Source of the DNA: VAZQ01 sp963756715
Lineage (GTDB): Bacteria > Pseudomonadota > Alphaproteobacteria > Rhizobiales > Xanthobacteraceae
NCBI GenBank assembly: GCA_963756715.1
Contig: CAVWOV010000019.1
Location: 457,180-521,179, forward strand
Direction: 5' to 3'
Length of the DNA stretch: 64,000 bases
Position numbers and translations under genes: made by a program. How positions within the stretch are numbered: the stretch's first letter is position 1; every line of letters starts with the position of its first letter. Below the pieces are notes generated by a model. It was not told the DNA's origin. It did no database searches and saw nothing but the letters and a program-made list of their open reading frames with translations. This document shows, one piece after another, positions 9,826 through 19,841 of this stretch.

Positions 9826-10626
9826 TCATCGGCTTACCCCGAGATAGGCATCGATCACCGCCTGATTGGCCTGGACCTCCGTCGGCGTATCGTCAGCGAT
9901 CTTGATGCCGTGGTCGAGCACGACCACGCGGTCGGACAGGTCCATCACCACGCCCATGTCGTGCTCGATCAGCGCGATGGTCGTGCCGTAGTGCGCGTTG
10001 AGGTCGAGGACGTAGCGGGACATATCCTCCTTTTCCTCGACATTCATTCCGGCCATTGGCTCGTCGAGCAGCAGCAAATCGGGCTCCATAGCCAGTGCCC
10101 GCCCGAGTTCGACGCGCTTCTGCAGGCCATACGGCAACTGGCCGACCCGGACGTGACGGATGTGCTGGATCTTCAGGAAATCGATGATTTCCTCGACACG
10201 GTGACGGTGCTTCACCTCTTCGGCAAGCGCGGGCCCAATCCGTATGACCTGCCAGAAGAAGCCACGGTGCATCTTGAGCGTGCGGCCGGCCATGATGTTG
10301 TCGAGCGCCGTCATACCCTTGAACAGCGCGACGTTCTGAAACGTGCGCGCGATGCCGCCGCGCGCGGCATCGTACGGGCGCATTCTTGTACGCGTTCGGC
10401 CCTTGAAGGTGATGCGGCCTTGCTGCGGGTGGTAGAAGCCGTTGATGACGTTAAGCATCGAGGTCTTGCCGGCGCCATTCGGGCCGATGATGGCGCGGAT
10501 CTCGCCTTTGCGGATGTCGAAGGAGACGCCGGTCACCGCTTTGACGCCACCAAAGGCGAGCGACACATTCTCCAGCGAGAGCAGCGTATCGCCGCTGGCA
10601 ATCTCGGAGCCTGCCGGCACCCTCAT
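9826..10626 (-). CDS. livG: Branched-chain/aromatic acid ABC transporter ATP-binding protein LivG
   Basis: LivG-type ATPase with Walker A GPNGAGKTS, FQNVALFKGMTALDNIM, a degenerate signature (LPYGLQKRVELGRAL), Walker B LLLLDEPMAGM and IEHDMGVVMDLSDRV. The ATG at 10626 has GGAG about eight bases upstream and gives the normal 266 residues. The frame is open to an ATG at 10791 that overlaps the stop of the acyl-CoA synthetase gene (ATGA). Using it would add 55 residues largely encoded by the palindromic repeat at 10681-10771 (RRGEGWGEGG and similar). I prefer the shorter form, but the overlap makes the long form worth testing. Confidence 0.94.
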   Translation of the reverse strand: MRVPAGSEIASGDTLLSLENVSLAFGGVKAVTGVSFDIRKGEIRAIIGPNGAGKTSMLNVINGFYHPQQGRITFKGRTRTRMRPYDAARGGIARTFQNVALFKGMTALDNIMAGRTLKMHRGFFWQVIRIGPALAEEVKHRHRVEEIIDFLKIQHIRHVRVGQLPYGLQKRVELGRALAMEPDLLLLDEPMAGMNVEEKEDMSRYVLDLNAHYGTTIALIEHDMGVVMDLSDRVVVLDHGIKIADDTPTEVQANQAVIDAYLGVSR

Positions 10627-10680
10627 GCGGCAGCTCCGGGGTCGCGGAGCAATCTCCGATGCGGCCACGGGCACGGTCTG

Positions 10681-10771
10681 CTCCCTCTCCCGGGGGTTAG
10701 GCGAGGGGTCTATCGATCGTGTGGTACCCCCCTCACCCCAACCCTCTCCCCTCCGGGGAGAGGGAGCGCAC
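10681..10771. repeat. GC-rich palindromic repeat between acyl-CoA synthetase gene and livG
   Basis: Arms CCCTCTCCCC (10742-10751) and GGGGAGAGGG (10755-10764) pair around TCC. A related CCCTCTCCCGGGGG tract lies at 10683. It belongs to the same family as the elements at 49912-50052. It lies in the only sizeable gap of the operon and is open in the livG frame. Confidence 0.8.
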
Positions 10772-10787
10772 CGCCGCCGTGACAAAC

Positions 10788-12768
10788 TCATGCCGCTTTC
10801 TCCAGACTCGGAGATGTGGGCGTGGTCTTGGCGTCACGGATTTTAACGCGCGCGGAGAGCACACCCTTGCGGCCGTCTTCGAACGTCACCTCGGTCGAGA
10901 TGTCCGCTTCGTCCGATCCGTCGTAGAGCGCCTGCACGAGCGGCGCGTATCGCTCGGCGACGAAGCTGCGGCGCACCTTCTGCGTTCGTGTCACTTCGCC
11001 GTCGTCGGCATCGAGTTCCTTGTGCAGGATCAGGAAGCGCCGGATCTGCGCACCCGCCATCGCCTTCTCGTCGGCCAGCGACCGGTTCACCCCTTCGACA
11101 TGCTGCGCCAGCAGGTCGTAGACCCGAGGATGACCGGCCAGTTCCTGATAGGAGGCATAGACGATCTTGTTGCGCTCCGCCCAATTCCCGACCGCGGTCA
11201 GGTCGATATTGAGCATCGCGCAAACGAAATCGCGCTGGTCGCCGAACACCACCGCCTCGCGAATGTTGGGGTAGAACTTCAGCTTGTTCTCGATGTATTT
11301 CGGCGCGACCAGCGTTCCGTCGTTGAGTCGGCCGACGTCCTTGGCGCGATCGATGATATGCAGGTGACCGGACTTCGGATCGAAGAACCCGGCGTCACCG
11401 GTCTTGACGAAGCCGTCCGGGGACATGACTTCCGCGGTTTTGGCATCGTCCTTGAAATATCCAACGAACATGCCGGGCGATTTGAACAGCACCTCGCCGC
11501 TGTCGGCGATCCGCAGTTCAACATTCGGCATCGCCGGACCGACCGTATCGGAGAAGATTTGTCCGTCCGGTTGCGCGGTGAGATAGAGGAACGCTTCGGT
11601 CTGGCCGTAGAGTTGCTTCAGGTTGAGTCCGATCGAACGAAAGAACGAGAACAGGTCTGGGCCGATCGCTTCGCCCGCCGTATAGGCGACCCGCACGCGC
11701 GACAGCCCAAGCACATTTTTGAGCGGCCCATAGACCAGGAGTTCGCCGAACCGGTAAGCGATACGGCCGGCAAGCGGCACGTGCTCCCCGTTCAGTATCT
11801 TCTCGCCGTGGCGCCGCGCGACACCCAGGAAGTAGTGAAACATGCGGCGCTTGAGCGCGCTTGCGTCTTCCATCCGGATCATGACGCGCGTCAGCATCTG
11901 CTCGAATACGCGGGGCGGAGCGAAATAGAAAGTCGGGCCGATCTCCTTCATGTCGGCCGTTACCGTCTCGCTGCTCTCCGGACAGGCCAGGCAGAACCCC
12001 GCCACCAGTGACTGCGCATAGTTGAGATAGTGGTCGCCAACCCAGGCCAGCGGCAGATAGGCGAGCGCCTCGTCCTGCTCGCTCAGCTTGTCGAACGCGA
12101 CCGTGTCGGAGGCCGCCCTGATGCAGCCGATCGCCGCTCAGCACTACGCCCTTCGATTGGCCGGTCGTGCCCGAGGTGTAAAGGATGATCGAGCGATCGG
12201 TGCCCTTGCCGGCCGCGATCTCGCGGTCCAGCCACGATCCGAGTGACGCATCCTGGGCCAGCGCCGTGTGGCCGTCCTTGGTGACATCGTCGATGGCGTG
12301 CAGGCGGGCGTGGTCGTAATCGCGCAGCCCGCGGGGTTCGTCATAAATCACGCGTTCGAGCTTCGGCAGCCGCTCAGAGACGGACAGGATCTTGTCGACC
12401 TGCTCCTGGTCTTCCACCACCGCAAAGCGGACGTCGGCGTGCGCCAGCACGTAGGCGATTTCGTCGGCGACCGCGTCGGCATAGACCGGCACCGGAACCG
12501 CGCCAAGCGCCTGCGCGGCCATCACCGACCAATAGAGCCGCGGCCGGTTCGAGCCGACCACCGCGACGTTATCGCCGCGCTTAATGCCGAGGCGGGAGAG
12601 CCCGGCCGCCAGGTTGCGCACCTCCGCCAGTACCTGCTGCCAGGTCCAAACCTGCCAGATGCCGAGATCCTTGTGCCGGTAAGCCGGCCGGCCCGGATAG
12701 CGCCGGGCATTGCGGATCAGGAGCTTGGGGAACGTGTCCGCTTGCGCGGTGGCGTCATCGCTCGCCAC
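10788..12768 (-). CDS. Long-chain-type AMP-forming acyl-CoA synthetase (frameshift near 12130)
   Basis: A GTG at 12768 with an excellent GGAGGATT ribosome binding site begins a protein of about 660 residues of the long-chain fatty acid/aromatic acid CoA synthetase family. Landmarks are the ATP-binding YTSGTTGQSKGVVLS, the GPTFYFAPPRVFEQM segment, LYGQTEAF (A5 motif), and DGFVKTGDAGFFD with the hinge IIDRAKDVGRLNDGTLVAPKYIENKLK. A C-terminal TRTQKVRR segment carries the usual lysine. The frame breaks just after GVVLS near 12130 and resumes as AIGCIRAASDTVAFDKLSEQ, so the gene is probably whole apart from one indel. It is the first gene of the liv operon. Long members of this family in related bacteria act on aromatic or branched acids. 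Confidence 0.9.
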
Positions 12769-12938
12769 GGCGAATCCTCCCAGATAAGCGGCCCGCTTGA
12801 TCGCAGGACGCACGGTCCTGCCGCATCGGCTCAGACCCCGGCGGCTGCCGTTGGCCGACAGTCCATTGTCATCGCATAAGAAATTGCGCGCGCACGAAGG
12901 TCAAGTCAGCACTTCGTGTGAACCTGCGCGTTCCGCGC

Positions 12939-13433
12939 TCAACGGCGAGCGTTGTATTTCGCGGTCTCGCCCTTCAGCAGATTGGCGCCGAGCGTCAGGC
13001 AGGAGGCCGCGATGTCATTTTCGATGATGTCGATCATGATGTTGTGGCCGCCGGTGGTCAGCCCGAACTTGTGATCGATGCAGGCTTTCACCAGGGTCTT
13101 AAAGCTCTCGACCGATCCCGAGAGGTTGAGCCGACGGTCCTCGGAATAAGCCTTCACGAAACTTTTGTAATTCGCCTGCAGCGCGTTGTAGGCCGCGACA
13201 TGGCGCTGGCGCGCGGCGCAGACGTCCTTCGCGCCCTTCTCGGTCTGCGCCTTGTCCCACTCGGTAATCTCCTTGACCAACGCCAAGCAGGCTTGCGGCG
13301 TGGCATCGATCTTACCTTCGTGCTCGTAACCGATCGTCAGCGTCTGCGGCACTGCAACCGCTTCGGCACTCGCCGCACCTGCTGCCGCGATGAGGATGAA
13401 ACCGCTGAGCCCGGCCTTGAGCAGAACCGTCAT
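12939..13433 (-). CDS. Small exported protein of unknown function
   Basis: A 164-residue protein with a signal peptide (residues 1-24, cleavage after GAASA). The mature part is mainly helical and contains four cysteines in two pairs (CLAL..., KDVCAARQ, KACIDHK, AASCLTL), which could form two disulphides. I do not recognise the family. It starts 21 bases after the end of the indolepyruvate oxidoreductase gene on the same strand, so it is probably co-transcribed. No catalytic motif is visible. The segment 12769-12938 upstream of the next operon shows no gene. Confidence 0.7.
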   Translation of the reverse strand: MTVLLKAGLSGFILIAAAGAASAEAVAVPQTLTIGYEHEGKIDATPQACLALVKEITEWDKAQTEKGAKDVCAARQRHVAAYNALQANYKSFVKAYSEDRRLNLSGSVESFKTLVKACIDHKFGLTTGGHNIMIDIIENDIAASCLTLGANLLKGETAKYNARR

Positions 13434-13454
13434 GACGCTTTTCTCTCTGCCGCG

Positions 13455-16400
13455 CTATTCGGCGGCCTTGAGCAACGGCGCACGACCCGACCGGAACTGA
13501 TCGAGCAGCGCGGCTTCGTCCGCCTTCGCGGCCTTGAGATGGCGCAGCTTGATGTGGCCGAAGCCGCGGATCTTTTCCGGGATGGCAGCGAGTCCAACTG
13601 CGACGTGGTGATTCTCGGGCGTGAGCTTGTCCAGGATTTCAGTCAGCATCGCCTCGTAGTCGTGCACCAGTTGGCGCTCGGTCTTGCGCTCGACCGAGTA
13701 GCCGAACGGATCGAGGACCGTGCCGCGCAGGAACTTGAACTTCGCCAGCACGCCGAACAGTGTGAATATCCACGGGCCGAAGGTCATCTTCTTCGGCTCG
13801 CCGGTCGACTTGTCGGTGCGGGCGAGCAGCGGCGGGGCGAGATGCACGTCGAAACGCAGATTCTCGCCGCCAAGCTCGCCGTTCACCTGCTTGACGAACG
13901 CGCCATCGCTGTAGAGCCGGGCGACCTCGTATTCGTCCTTGTAGGCCATCAGCTTGAACAGATAGCGCGCCACCGCGTCGGCCAGTCCGCTGCGGCCCGG
14001 CGCCTTCTCGGCTTCGGCGGCTTTCGCTTTCTCGACCCATGCGCGATAGCGCCGTGCATAGCGGGCGCTCTGGTAGGCCGTCAGGAACGCAACGCGGCGT
14101 TCGACTATCTCGTCGAACGATTGCGACAGCCGCCGCGCATCGCTCGTCGCCCCGGGCGCGGGCTTGATCAGCGCCTCGACCGCCTTGGGATCGAGGACAG
14201 CGCGCCGGCCCCAATGGAAGGCAGCCTTGTTCATCGCCACCGCCTCGCCATTGAGCTCGATCGCCTGTTCGATGGACTCACGGCGCAACGGGAGCGCACC
14301 GAGTTGATAGGCAAAGCCGACCAGGAAGATGTTGGCGCCGACCGTGCTGCCGAACAGCGTGCTCGCGGCGCGCGACGCGTCGATGAAGTGCGTCTTCTCC
14401 GAGCCCGCACTGGCCAGGATCGTCCGCTTGAGCCGCTCGGTCGGCAGCGAGAAGTCGGCATTGCGGGTGAAGTCGCCGGGCAAAAACTCGGCGGTATTGA
14501 TCACCATGTCGGTCTTGCCATGCTTGACCGCGGCAAGAATCTTCTTGTTGCCGGCTACCACGATGTCGCCGCCCAGCACCAGCTCGGCGCTGGCGGCCGC
14601 GACGCGGATGGCGTGAATGTCCTCCGGACGCTCGGCAATGCGCATATGACTGTAGACCGCGCCGCCCTTCTGGGCGAGACCGGCCTGATCGAGCACGCCG
14701 ACGCCCTTGCCCTCGAGGTGCGCGGCCATGCCCAGGATGCCGCCGATGGTGACGACGCCGGTGCCGCCGACGCCGGTGACGATGATGTCATAGGTGCCGT
14801 CGATCGCCGGCAGCTTGGGCTCGGGCAGGTCGACCAGACTGTGATCGGCCGCAATGCCCGGTCCCCTTCTTGAGTTGCCCGCCGTGTACGGTCACGAAGG
14901 ACGGGCAGAAGCCCCGCACGCAGGAGAAATCCTTGTTGCAGCTCGACTGGTCGATGGTGCGCTTGCGGCCCCACTCGGTTTCCAGCGGCTGCACCGAGAC
15001 GCAGTTCGACTTGACGCCGCAGTCGCCGCAGCCTTCGCAGACCAGTTCGTTGATGATCACGCGCTTATCGGGATCGGGAAACGTGCCGCGCTTCCTTCGC
15101 CGGCGTTTCTCCGCCGCGCAGGTCTGGTCGTAGATCAGCACCGAGACGCCCGGAATCTCGGCGAGGCTCTTCTGCACCTCGTTGAGTTCGTCGCGGTGAT
15201 GGATCGTCAGCCCCGCGGGCCAGTTCTCCCGCTTGGCGTATTTCCAAGGCTCGTCGGTGACGACGACGATCTTCTTGGCGCCCTCCGCCGCGACCTGCCG
15301 GGCGATCTGCGGCACCGTCAGCCCGCCGTCGTTCGCCTGTCCGCCGGTCATCGCCACCGCGTCGTTGAACAAAATCTTGTAGGTGATGTTGACGCCCGAC
15401 GCGATCGCGCCGCGGATCGCCATGTAGCCGGAGTGGTTGTAGGTGCCGTCGCCGAGATTCTGGAACACGTGCTTGCGCTTTGAGAACGGCGCTTCGCCGA
15501 TCCAGTTGGCGCCCTCGCCGCCCATTTGCGTGTAGCCAAGCGTCGAGCGATCCATCCACTGCGCCATGTAGTGGCAGCCGATGCCCGCATAGGCGCGCAT
15601 GCCTTCCGGCACGACCGTCGAGGTGTTGTGCGGGCAGCCCGAGCAGAAATAGGGCGTGCGCGCCGCCACATCCTTGGTTTCGGCGAGGATGCGCTGCGCC
15701 TCCTTCAGGCGCGCAACCTCCGCGCCGATCTGCTCATTTGGCCCGATGCGCTGCAGGATGCGCTCGCCGATGCAGAGTGCGACGTCATTGGGATCGAGCG
15801 CACCTTTGACCGGGAACAGCCAGTTCCCCTGCTCGTCGCGTTTGCCGATGCACACCGGCTGACTGGCGGTGCCGTAAAGCTCCTCGCGCACCTGCACTTC
15901 GAGCAGCGAGCGTTTCTCCTCGACTACGATGATGAGTTCGAGCCCTTCGGCGAACTGCTTGAGGTCCTGCCGGCTGATCGGCCACGGGCAGCCGATCTTG
16001 TAGAGGCGGATGCCGAGATCGTTGCACTTGACCTCGTCGAGGCTGAGTTCGTCGAGCGCCTGGCGCACGTCGAGATAGCTCTTGCCGACCGTGATGATGC
16101 CGATCTTGGGATTGCGCCCGCCCGAGGTGATGTAGCGGTTGAGCTTATTGGCGCGAACGAAGGCAAGCATCGCGTCGCGCTTGTAGTCGTGCAGCCGCGC
16201 TTCCTGGCCCAGGATGGTATCGCGCAGGCGGATGTTGAGCCCGCCTTCCGGCATCTCGAAGTCGGTCGGCATGACGATGTTGACGCGCTCGAGGCTGCCG
16301 TCGATGACGGCGGTCGACTCCACCGTCTCGTGCATCGATTTCAGCGCCACCCAGGTGCCGCAGTAGCGCGACATCGCCCAGCCATAGAGGCCGTAGTCGA

Positions 16401-16939
16401 GGATTTCCTGCACGCCCGCCGGGTTCAGGATCGGGATCATCACGTCGATGAAGTGATATTCGGACTGGTGCGCGGTGGTCGAGGATTCGGCCGTGTGGTC
16501 GTCGCCCATCAGGGCGAGCACGCCGCCGTGCTTGGAGGTGCCGGCAAAATTGGCGTGCCGGAAGACGTCGCCGGTGCGGTCGACACCCGGCCCCTTGCCG
16601 TACCAGAGGCCAAATACGCCGTCGAACTTGCCCTCCCCGCGCAGTTCCGCCTGCTGCGTGCCCCACAACGCGGTCGCGGCGATATCCTCGTTGATGCCGG
16701 CCTGGAACTTGATGTCGTATTTGTCCAGCGTGCGTTGCGCGCGGATGAACTGCTGATCGAGCGTGCCGAGCGGCGAGCCGCGATAGCCGGTGACATAGCC
16801 GGCGGTATTGAGGCCCGGCGCGGCGGTCGCGCTCCTTCTGCATGAGGCAGAGCCGTACGATCGACTGGAAGCCGGTAACGAAAATCCGGCTCTTCGTCAG
16901 GTCGTACTTGTCGTCGAGCGTGACGTGATTAGGCGCCAT
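13455..16939 (-). CDS. Indolepyruvate:ferredoxin oxidoreductase, fused alpha-beta (frameshifts near 16828 and 14860)
   Basis: A single polypeptide of about 1,160 residues that oxidatively decarboxylates aryl-pyruvates to aryl-acetyl-CoA with ferredoxin as acceptor. It starts at the ATG at 16939 (MAPNHVTLDDKYDLTKSRIF). Domains in order are an N-terminal pyrimidine-binding domain, a TPP-binding region with YFCSGCPHNTST and GIGCHYMAQWMD, and a cluster region VCEGCGDCGVKSNCVS plus CNKDFSC. The gamma domain follows, with TGVGGTGVVTIGGILG, and then a long C-terminal domain ending in the PEKIRGFGHIKLRHL segment. Frame changes lie near 16828 (LMQKERD to AAPGLNTAGY) and near 14860 (QLKKGTG to IAADHSLVDL). 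Both sides are well conserved, so errors are likely. It probably serves aromatic amino acid catabolism. Confidence 0.92.
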
Positions 16940-17179
16940 GGCGCAGGGGTCTCCGGGAAAAGGCGCGGCTCTCAGTCTGCCTTCGTGTCCTGGCGATCGC
17001 CAGGGCGAATTGGAATCGTCCCAAAGGATATAGTCCGCTGCTTCGTGCCGGCAATGCCAACAGTTTGAGTAATCTCGCAATTTCGCCGTGGCGGCACGCA
17101 GCGCAACGAACTGTCGGGAAGCGGCCCCGGCGCGCACTTTGGCGCAACGCAGCAACCGTAACGCTGCCCGAACGGCTGC

Positions 17180-18149
17180 CTACTTCTTACTCGCCGGGCG
17201 GTGTCGCGGCGGCGGCGGCAGGTCGCCCACGCGCATGAGGTCGAGGCCGCGTTTGGCAAAGTGCGGAATGAAGCCGAACCCCTCGATCCGCTTCCGGGCG
17301 CCTGCGATGTCTTCTGGCTTGTCGAGATATTCGACCACAAACACCGGCTTCCGCGTCGCGAGTCATCTGCTTGAGATGGCGCACGTGCGTCTCGATCTGC
17401 GGCGGCTTGTTGGGGTACTTGGAACGGCCTTCGCCGAACAGCAGGTCTTCCTTGGCGATTCCGTCGATCAGGGCGCGGTAGTCCGCTTCGTCCAGCAACT
17501 CCTCGGCGTTCTGCGGCACGACCAGAAATCCCGGCTCGCGCGAGCGCGCATACGCGGCAATCGCCTTGACGAAGGCAATCATCTGCTCGCCAGCGGCGGG
17601 ATTCTCTTTTTCGAACTCCTGATACACGTCAACCCGGTCGAGATAGATGCCGTCAAACCCCGCCCTCAAAATGCGGTCCAGATAGTTGTTCTCGCCGCGG
17701 AAGACGATCGACTGCCAGCCGTCCTGCCAGTAGCGCGCCAGCACGTTGGTGCGATAGCGCTTGTTGGAATCGGCAAGCCAAGGCGGAGCAAGCCCCGCAG
17801 TCGCCCAATCGGGCTGCCAGTAGTAACGGTAGGTCTCCGCTTCGCCGATCGACAGATAGGCGAGCACGATGCGGCGGCCGCCGTCTGGTTTCACCTTCAG
17901 CCTTGCGACCTCCTCGGCGGAGAGCGCCTTCTCATCGGTGCCGTCGCGTGAATAGTCGATGACGAATACATCATAAGGAATGGCCGCCAGCACCTCGGGC
18001 TTCACCCGTTGGAGCTGGTAGCCCCAGCTTTTCGCGGCGGCGAGCGAGGCTGCAGCGGCCGATGGCGGCGCGGACGGGGTCGGCGCCTGCGCGAAAGCCG
18101 GCATACAGAAGCCGGCGAGAAGCCAACGCCACCCGCACGGCGCACCCAA
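17180..18149 (-). CDS. Exported TIM-barrel protein, glycoside hydrolase 114 (endo-polygalactosaminidase)-like (frameshift near 17345)
   Basis: The protein (about 320 residues) begins with a signal-like segment (WRWLLAGFCMPAFAQA) and matches the GH114/TM1410 family: SWGYQLQRV, FVIDYSRDG, IVLAYLSIGEAETYRYYW, GFDGIYLDRVDVYQEF and FLVVPQNAEELL. The acidic residues of VIDYSRDG and IYLDRVD are the expected active-site positions. Near 17345 the frame shifts and resumes as KPVFVVEYLDKPEDIAGA, ending at 17180. The only start in the main frame is a TTG at 18149; an ATG at 18166 in another frame would be used if one more base is wrong. Family members are exported sugar hydrolases or uncharacterised proteins. 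The substrate is unknown. Confidence 0.78.
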
Positions 18150-18266
18150 CTATGCACGATCGCCATTCGGTCAAGGACATGATGGCCCGCCCGTCTGCAT
18201 GGCAGTGCTTCCGTAGCGAGTAAGCCCGAGCCCATCGATTTCGTCAAAGGGAATGGCGCCCATGCT

Positions 18267-19655
18267 ATGTCCATCGCAGGCTTGGGGCGATGGATGGACC
18301 CGCGAACACAGCGTCTGCTCGAAGACCCGATCGGAGTGACGCTGTTGCGGCTCGCCTGGCCGAACATCGTCCTGACGATGGTGCAGGCCTCGGTCGGACT
18401 GATTGAGACCTACTTCGTTGCCAAGCTCGGCACCGACGCGCTGGCCGGCATGGCGCTGGTCTTCCCGGTCGTCATGCTGATCCAGATGATGTCGGCCGGT
18501 GCAATGGGCGGCGGGATTTCATCCGCGATCGCCCGTACGCTCGGCTCGGGCCGGCGCGAGGCGGCGAATGCACTGGTCTGGCATGCGGTTGCGATCGCGC
18601 TCGGACTTGGACTGCTGACCACGCTGGCGGCCTTCCTGGGGGGACGCGCGCTTTACGCCGCAATGGGCGGCGCCGACGGCTCGCTGACGGCCGCGCTCGC
18701 ATACTCGGACACGTTGTTCGCCGGTGCGATTCTGATCTGGTTGTTCAATTCGCTCGCCAACGTCATCCGCGGCACCGGCAACATGTGGCTGCCGGCGGCG
18801 GTGGCCTGCGTGGGCGCGGTGATACTGATTCCGGTTTCGCCGCTGTTGATCTTTGGCTTCGGCATCGTGCCTCGGCTCGGGATCGTCGGCGGTGCGGTCG
18901 CAGTCATCGTCTATTATGCGATCGGCAGCGCGATCTTCGCATTTTACATCTGGGCGGGACGTGGCGTGTTGCGTCCGGCGATGCGGCCGCCGCGGCTCGC
19001 GTGGCCGCCGGCCTACGAGATTCTGCGGATCGGCGCGGTGGCCTCCGTCATCGCCATCATGACCAACGTGACCATCGCGGTCGCCACCGGATTTGTCGGC
19101 GCCTACGGTCCGGCGGCGGTCGCCGGCTATGGCACCGGCGTGCGGCTCGAGTATCTGCTGATCCCGCTGGCCTTCGGACTTGGCGCGCCGCTCGTCGCCA
19201 TGGTCGGAACCAATATCGGCGCCGGCCGGCGCGAGCGGGCCGTAAGGGTCGCCTGGACCGGCGCCGCCATTTCCGGTGCCGTCACCGGAGCAATCGGCAT
19301 CGCGGCCGCGCTGTTTCCCACCGCTTGGCTAACGCTGTTCGGCGACGACCCCACCATGCTGGCGGTGGGCGCGCAGTACCTGCGCATCGTCGGGCCGTTC
19401 TACGGCTTTTTCGGCGGCGGCATGGCGCTCTACTTCGCCTCTCAGGGCGCCGGGCGCCTCGCCTGGCCGCTGCTCGCCGGCGTCCTCCGGCTTGCGATCG
19501 CGGTGGCCGGCGGGTGGCTGGCACTGCGCCTCTCGGGATCGATCGCAGCCGTTTTCGTCGCGCTCGGCGTGGCGCTCGCAGTGTTCGGGCTGGTCAACGC
19601 CGGCTCGATTGCGTTGGGCGCGTGGTTTCGCGGAACATCGGCAAAGACGGGCTGA
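18267..19655 (+). CDS. MATE family efflux transporter
   Basis: A 462-residue integral membrane protein with about twelve hydrophobic segments in two similar halves, as in the multidrug and toxin extrusion family. The first half has IGVTLLRLAWPNIVLTMVQA and LAGMALVFPVVMLIQMMSAG with the GGGISSAIARTLGSG loop; the second half repeats this plan (LIPLAFGLGAPLVAMVGTNI, IGAGRRERAVRVAW). The ATG at 18267 has no clear ribosome binding site; a nearby ATG in another frame (18261) is not used. It probably exports cationic or organic compounds using Na+ or H+. It points the same way as the MFS exporter that follows after 186 bases in which I see no gene. Confidence 0.92.
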   Translation: MSIAGLGRWMDPRTQRLLEDPIGVTLLRLAWPNIVLTMVQASVGLIETYFVAKLGTDALAGMALVFPVVMLIQMMSAGAMGGGISSAIARTLGSGRREAANALVWHAVAIALGLGLLTTLAAFLGGRALYAAMGGADGSLTAALAYSDTLFAGAILIWLFNSLANVIRGTGNMWLPAAVACVGAVILIPVSPLLIFGFGIVPRLGIVGGAVAVIVYYAIGSAIFAFYIWAGRGVLRPAMRPPRLAWPPAYEILRIGAVASVIAIMTNVTIAVATGFVGAYGPAAVAGYGTGVRLEYLLIPLAFGLGAPLVAMVGTNIGAGRRERAVRVAWTGAAISGAVTGAIGIAAALFPTAWLTLFGDDPTMLAVGAQYLRIVGPFYGFFGGGMALYFASQGAGRLAWPLLAGVLRLAIAVAGGWLALRLSGSIAAVFVALGVALAVFGLVNAGSIALGAWFRGTSAKTG

Positions 19656-19841
19656 CAACCACTCTTGTTCGGCAGCCACCCGCGCAGGCGGCATTGGTCC
19701 GTTGCTTGGCAACCCTGGCCGAATGCGGCCCGCTGCTCTACAACCATCGCCGTTCACGCCGGCCCGGCCGATGCCTCTACGCGTTCTGCGTTGGTTGCAT
19801 CTGCCATGTCGCCGTGGTGGTTCCGGGACCACTGATCGCCA

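Noticed and set aside
12918..14873. A 651-codon open frame on the plus strand
   Set aside because: It is the mirror of the indolepyruvate oxidoreductase gene and its small neighbour.
15526..16845. Plus-strand frame of 439 codons with alpha-helical composition
   Set aside because: It is entirely antisense to the TPP-binding part of the indolepyruvate oxidoreductase.
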